The translations under genes were made by a program, and so were the position numbers. 64,000 nucleotides of DNA from CAYXGZ01 sp964464755 (GTDB lineage Bacteria; Planctomycetota; MHYJ01; JACPRB01). The stretch spans positions 1-64,000 of the forward strand of contig CAYXGZ010000002.1 in the NCBI GenBank assembly GCA_964464755.1, written 5' to 3'. Below, one piece after another: positions 60,537 through 64,000 of this stretch (position 1 is its first letter; the number at the start of each line of letters is the position of its first letter). The notes beneath the pieces were generated by a model. The model was not told the DNA's origin, did not search any database, and saw nothing but the letters and a program-made list of their open reading frames with translations.

Positions 60537-60834
60537 GGCTGCCTCCCAGGAGGATGCTGGAGACGGTCCGGACGCTGGCCTTCCACTCGACGCGGGCCGC
60601 GGCGAGCGCCGCCTTCCCGCTCCGCGTGAGCCGGTAGTACTTCCGCTCCTTGCCGCCGGGCGCCCGCCGCCACTCGGAGGCGAGGATCTTCTCGCCCTCG
60701 AGGCGGTGGAGGAGGGGGTAGAGCGTGCCCTCCTCCCAGTTCAGCCTGCCCTTGCGGCGGGCCGCCTGCACGAGCTCGTACCCGTACATCGGCTTCGCCT
60801 CGAGCAGCGCCAGGACCAGGGGCCGGAGTTCCAT
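60529..60834 (-). CDS. PadR-family transcriptional regulator
   Basis: A 101-residue winged-helix regulator with the PadR core KPMYGYELVQAARRKG (about 14-29), NWEEGTLYPLLHRLEGEKIL (about 32-51) and wing GGKERKYYRLTRSGKAAL (about 60-77). It lacks the long C-terminal helix of PadR-s1 and belongs to the short PadR-s2 group, which represses its own operon until a ligand binds. A palindrome (60833-60853) directly overlaps its start and is the likely operator. It is coupled to the HAAS membrane protein downstream. Confidence 0.9.
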   Translation of the reverse strand: MELRPLVLALLEAKPMYGYELVQAARRKGRLNWEEGTLYPLLHRLEGEKILASEWRRAPGGKERKYYRLTRSGKAALAAARVEWKASVRTVSSILLGGSHA

Positions 60835-60853
60835 ACCTAGATCTCCTAGGTAT
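60833..60853 (-). promoter_or_regulatory. Likely PadR operator
   Basis: ATACCTAG (60833-60840) and CTAGGTAT (60846-60853) are perfect inverted repeats around ATCTC. The palindrome covers the ATG and the bases just before it, and a TAAGAT -10-like hexamer (60853-60858, coding strand) overlaps its upstream arm. Binding here would block initiation, consistent with autorepression. Confidence 0.6.
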
Positions 60854-60966
60854 CTTACGCCGCGGCGGCGGGGACCGTGCGGGAATTCGGCGCCCGCGCC
60901 CCCCTTTCTCCGCGGACCCCGTTCTGCTATAGTGGCTCAGGACCGAACCCACAACCCGGAGCAGGT

Positions 60967-61200
60967 ATGGCCGAGACCCCCGCCAAGAGGATGCGCGAGG
61001 CGAAGAAGCGCCGCCAGGAACAGATCAAGGCCGAGCGCAAGCGCATGCGCAAGGAAGGCGTGCTCGGGCACGACCACAGCGGGCTCTTCATGCCCGGCGA
61101 GGTCCACCGCGAGGTCGAGGACACCGCCCCCCCGCCGCCGCCCCCGGCCCCCGAGGCCGAGTCCGAGGCCGCGCCGAACCCGTCCCCGACCCAGCGCTAG
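60967..61200 (+). CDS. Small basic protein, unknown function
   Basis: A 77-residue soluble protein: a very basic helical N-terminus (KRMREAKKRRQEQIKAERKR, about 7-26), a short GHDHSGLFMPGE segment and an acidic Pro-rich tail. It matches no family I know; the basic helix could bind RNA or ribosomes. A TATAGT hexamer (60928-60933) and a GGAGCAGGT ribosome site precede the ATG, so it has a real leader and is probably expressed. Confidence 0.6.
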   Translation: MAETPAKRMREAKKRRQEQIKAERKRMRKEGVLGHDHSGLFMPGEVHREVEDTAPPPPPPAPEAESEAAPNPSPTQR

Positions 61201-61207
61201 CCGCGGG

Positions 61208-61723
61208 TCAGGCCGTCGGCTTCTTCCCCAGGCAGCACTGCTTGTGCTTCTTCCCGCTGCCGCACGGGCACGGGTCGTTGCGGCCCACCTTCGCCGCCTG
61301 GGAGCGCACCGGCGCCAGCCCCTGCCGCAGCGGCCGCAGGTAGAACCACGTCCCGTCGATCTTCTCGAACTCCGCGTTCTCGTGGTGCGCCCGCTCCAGG
61401 TCCCCCTCGGCGAAGTACGCGGTGAAGTCCACCGTCGCCTTCTCCGGCGCCGACCCCGGCGCGTTCCCGTGGATCACCAGCCGCGTCCAGTCCGTCGCCC
61501 CCTCCTGCTCCGGCTCCTCGAACGGCTCCCGCGACGACTCCAGGTGCGTCCGGTGCAGGTGCGCCCAGTCGTGCACGACGTGCGCCGTGAAGCGCGAGCG
61601 CATCAGCTCCTCGGGCGAGCCCGCCGCGCGCGTCCGCGCCAGCACCGGGCCGCAGCACTCGCCGAACGGGCGGCCGGTCCCGCAGGGACACGGCGCCGCC
61701 GGACCGACCTGGGGTTTCTTCAT
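61208..61723 (-). CDS. YchJ-like (UPF0225) protein with two SEC-C motifs
   Basis: A 171-residue protein with a SEC-C zinc motif at each end (CPCGTGRPFGECCG near 12-25; CPCGSGKKHKQCC near 152-164) around a YchJ-type NTF2-like middle (SPEELMRSRFTAHV, DFTAYFAEGDLERAHHENAEF, GTWFYL). The family is widespread and of unknown function; SEC-C motifs bind zinc and are shared with SecA. TACAAT (61731-61736, coding strand) lies seven bases from the ATG. Confidence 0.9.
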   Translation of the reverse strand: MKKPQVGPAAPCPCGTGRPFGECCGPVLARTRAAGSPEELMRSRFTAHVVHDWAHLHRTHLESSREPFEEPEQEGATDWTRLVIHGNAPGSAPEKATVDFTAYFAEGDLERAHHENAEFEKIDGTWFYLRPLRQGLAPVRSQAAKVGRNDPCPCGSGKKHKQCCLGKKPTA

Positions 61724-61774
61724 GCGGGGAATTGTAGGACATCGACCCCGTTCCTCCGCTACTCTAATCCCCCC

Positions 61775-62962
61775 GTGAAACGCCATCCCGACCTGGTCGA
61801 CACCGCGGCCAAGCTCCGCGCCCTCTGCGACGCCCTCGAGCCCGCCCCGGCGATCGCCTTCGACACCGAGTTCATCTCCGAGTACACCTACCGCCCCAAG
61901 CTCTGCCTCGTCCAGGTCGCCTCGGGCGGCCGCCTCGCCCTCATCGACCCGCTCGCGATCCGCGACCTCTCCCCGTTCTGGAATCTCCTCGTCGACCCGA
62001 AGCGCCGCACCATCGTCCACGCGGGCCGCGAGGAGCTGCAGTTCTGCCTCCGCGCCACCGGCCGCCGCCCCGCGCGCCTCGTCGACCTCCAGATCGCCGC
62101 GGGCCTCTGCACCCGCGACTACCCCGCGGGCTACGCCTCCCTCGTCGCCACCGTCCTCGGCCACCGCCTCGCCAAGCACGACACGCGCAGCGACTGGAGC
62201 CGCCGCCCGCTCTCGCCCAGCCAGCTGACCTACGCCATCGACGACGTCGTCCACCTCGAGGAGATGGAGCGCCTCCTCGAGGCGCGCCTCGCCGAGCTCG
62301 GCCGCACGTCCTGGTTCGACTTCGAGATGGCCGCCTGGCAGGACGAGGTCGAGCAGCACGGGACCTCCGAGCGCTGGCGCCGCCTCCCCGGCGCCTCCAG
62401 CCTCAACGGCGCGAGCGCCGCGATCGCCCGCGAGATCTGGACCTGGCGGGACCAGGAGGCCGAGCGCCGCGACATCCCCGTCCGCCGCGTCCTCCGCGAC
62501 GACCTCGTCGTCGAGCTCTCCCGCGTCCAGGTCGCCGATCCCCAGCGCATCCTGCTCGTCCGCGGCATGGAGCGCGGCGACCTCAAGCACCACATCCCCC
62601 AGCTCGCCGAGTGCATCCGCCGCGGCCTCGAGCTGCCCGACGCCCGCCGCCCCCGCACGCGCCGCCTCCACAACCGCCGGCAGTTCGACCTCGCCGCCCA
62701 GCTGCTCAGCTCGGCCCTCGCGAGCATCTGCCGCGCCGCGAACGTGGGGGAGAGCCTCGTCGGCACGATGGAGGACGTCCGCGACCTGATCGCCTGGCGC
62801 CTCGGCCTCGCGCCGAAGCAGCCGCCCCCGGCCCTCGCCACGGGATGGCGCGCCGAGGTCGTCGGCCACGAGCTCGAGGACCTGCTCGCGGGCCGCTCCA
62901 GCCTCCGCATCAAGGACGCGCTCTCCGACGACCCGCTGGCGATCGAGCCCGCCGCGAAGTAG
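61775..62962 (+). CDS. rnd: Ribonuclease D-like 3'-5' exonuclease
   Basis: A 395-residue protein with an RNase D-type DEDDy exonuclease domain: AIAFDTEFISEYTY near 29-42 (Asp and Glu), VHAGREELQF near 87-96, LVDLQIAAGL near 107 with Asp, and YAIDDVVHL near 152-160 with Tyr and Asp. Two HRDC-like helical regions follow (about 210-300 and 305-390; AREIWTWRDQEAERRDIPV). RNase D trims the 3' ends of tRNA and other stable RNAs. A TCTAAT hexamer (61763-61768) lies six bases from the GTG and there is no ribosome site. Confidence 0.88.
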   Translation: MKRHPDLVDTAAKLRALCDALEPAPAIAFDTEFISEYTYRPKLCLVQVASGGRLALIDPLAIRDLSPFWNLLVDPKRRTIVHAGREELQFCLRATGRRPARLVDLQIAAGLCTRDYPAGYASLVATVLGHRLAKHDTRSDWSRRPLSPSQLTYAIDDVVHLEEMERLLEARLAELGRTSWFDFEMAAWQDEVEQHGTSERWRRLPGASSLNGASAAIAREIWTWRDQEAERRDIPVRRVLRDDLVVELSRVQVADPQRILLVRGMERGDLKHHIPQLAECIRRGLELPDARRPRTRRLHNRRQFDLAAQLLSSALASICRAANVGESLVGTMEDVRDLIAWRLGLAPKQPPPALATGWRAEVVGHELEDLLAGRSSLRIKDALSDDPLAIEPAAK

Positions 62963-62964
62963 GC

Positions 62965-64000
62965 CTACTTCGCGATCGAGGCGTAGCGGTACAGCACCTC
63001 GAGCGTCAGCACCCGCAGCGGCGTCGCCGGGCCCCAGGACCCGTGCGCGCAGGTCCCCTTCGCCACGCGCTGCGCCTTCGGAACCTCGGCGAAGATCCGG
63101 GCCGCCCGCGCCTTCCACCGGGGCCCGTCGGGCCCGTCGAAGGTGTACAGCGCCAGCGCCGCGAAGAAGCCCCGCTCCGGCGACTCCGCCCGCTCGCGCT
63201 CGACGCGCTCCGCGACCAGCGCGAGTCCCGGATCCGCCTTGGCCCGAAGCAGCAGGACCCGCCCCAGCAGGAGCTCGGCGGCCGCGCCCTCCCGGCCCTC
63301 CAGCTTCTCGAGCTGCGCCAGGAGCCGCTCCTTCGAGCCCTCCTTCACGGCGAGGTCCGAGATCTCCGCCGAGCGCAGCACCAGCGCCCGCCACGCCGTC
63401 GTGGCCGCGTCGTCGCCCTCCACCGCCAGCGCCGCCGCCACCGCCCTCTGCGCCGGTTCCTTGAGCACGTTCGAGCCCGTCAGCCCGTAGGCCTCGGCCA
63501 GGGCCAGCGCCGCGAGCACGCGCTCCCGGCCCTCTCCGATCCGGCCCTCCGCGTCCTGTCGGGCCATCAGGTACTTCAGCCCGTCCTTGATCGTCTCCCC
63601 GGTCGACTTCCCGCCGATCACGTCCTTGGAGAGGTGCGAGTAGCCCGCGCCCAGGAACGCGAGCAGGGCCAGCGCCGAATCCTCGACGCGGCCGGTCGCG
63701 TGGCGACGAAGGAGGCGGTCCACGAGCTCGGCGGCCCGCGCCCGGACCTCGGGATCCTCCGACGCGCCCGCCGCCGCGAGCTCCGGGATCACGCCGTCGC
63801 CGAGCGCCATCAGCGCCTCCCCGGCCTCCTCGCGCTCGACCGGCGACTCCGCCCCGAGCTTCGCGAGCAGCGGCGCGGCCTTCGCGGCGATCGCCGGGTC
63901 CTTCGCGGGCGGCGCCGGAAGCGGCATGTCGGGACAGCGGCACGAGGGCGTCGGCCCGCCCCAGCCGCCGTTGGGCAGCTGGTGCCGGCTCAGCCAGGGC
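62965..64000 (-). CDS. Prenyltransferase/squalene-cyclase-like protein, C-terminal part (5' end outside window)
   Basis: The frame is open to the right edge, so the N-terminus is missing. From the edge inward it reads WLSRHQLPNGGWGG, the toroid repeat motif also seen in the other two prenyltransferase-like proteins here. It continues through a Pro/Ala linker, HEAT-like helices (PLLAKLGAESPVEREEAGEA, about 100 residues) and further toroid helices (ALALLAFLGAGYSHLSKDV, GLKYLMARQDAEGRIGEG, ALYTFDGPDGPRWKARA). A start at 63927 is possible but would discard the repeat motif. Cysteine-rich insert CRCPD follows the first repeat. Function as for its relatives is unknown. Confidence 0.75.
   Translation of the reverse strand, partial: PWLSRHQLPNGGWGGPTPSCRCPDMPLPAPPAKDPAIAAKAAPLLAKLGAESPVEREEAGEALMALGDGVIPELAAAGASEDPEVRARAAELVDRLLRRHATGRVEDSALALLAFLGAGYSHLSKDVIGGKSTGETIKDGLKYLMARQDAEGRIGEGRERVLAALALAEAYGLTGSNVLKEPAQRAVAAALAVEGDDAATTAWRALVLRSAEISDLAVKEGSKERLLAQLEKLEGREGAAAELLLGRVLLLRAKADPGLALVAERVERERAESPERGFFAALALYTFDGPDGPRWKARAARIFAEVPKAQRVAKGTCAHGSWGPATPLRVLTLEVLYRYASIAK

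Overview
The window is a dense, very GC-rich bacterial chromosome segment of about 59 protein genes and three tRNA or tRNA-like genes on both strands. Many short secreted proteins have signal peptides ending in AQD or AQ. There are three secreted prenyltransferase/squalene-cyclase-like proteins, secreted HEAT-repeat proteins, a Hanks-type kinase, an outer-membrane FadL-like protein, MacB-type efflux and c-type cytochromes. This repertoire suggests a diderm, probably a Planctomycetota-like lineage; that placement is inferred, since no rRNA marker is present.

Layout. 1-10.6 kb: the 3' part of clpB and a small phage-ABA-sandwich-like gene; a secreted alpha/beta hydrolase; a tatD, sugar epimerase and REC-histidine kinase cluster; a 1,025-residue multi-PAS kinase; an HTH-REC regulator; an XRE/S24 regulator; an unrecognised 165-residue protein. 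10.6-14.8 kb (minus): a four-gene operon of one intact S1C/PDZ protease, two homologues that have lost catalytic residues, and a TPR membrane protein. 15-20.5 kb: TolC and a HEAT/coiled-coil protein converge on a MacA/MacB-type exporter. 20.6-26.8 kb (minus): a PAS/GAF/GGDEF diguanylate cyclase, Ser/Thr kinase, outer-membrane protein and secreted protein, joined by start-stop overlaps. 26.9-31 kb: acyl-CoA ligase, acyl-CoA dehydrogenase, hydrolase and ArsR regulator. 31-38.6 kb: small envelope proteins, a prenyltransferase-like protein, a sugar isomerase, a PP2C phosphatase, a cytochrome c'-like lipoprotein overlapping a pentaheme cytochrome, a cNMP-binding protein, and an ECF sigma/anti-sigma pair. 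38.7-43.5 kb (minus): a HEAT protein, lysA, and a thioredoxin-like gene whose active-site first residue is an in-frame TGA (probable selenocysteine, U-G-P-C). 43.5-44.6 kb is mostly non-coding, with tRNA-Trp and an aberrant tRNA-Met-like gene flanked by GAAAGCCC-type repeats. 44.6-48.4 kb: hotdog protein, cyclophilin, an unknown protein and an interrupted Thr-dehydratase-like gene. 48.4-51.5 kb is a less GC-rich restriction-modification island (C5 methyltransferase, mismatch-glycosylase-like protein, EcoRII-like nuclease) ending at tRNA-Ser. 53.8-57.6 kb is a copper module (P1B ATPase, His-rich lipoprotein, CorE-like sigma factor). 57.7-64 kb holds two more prenyltransferase-like proteins, a degenerate M28/PDZ protein, a PadR/HAAS pair, a YchJ-like protein and RNase D.

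Two features recur. First, many genes that begin a transcription unit have a TANNNT -10-like hexamer only 6-9 bases before the start codon and no Shine-Dalgarno sequence, which predicts extensive leaderless transcription. Second, several secreted PDZ proteins look like proteases that have lost their catalytic residues.
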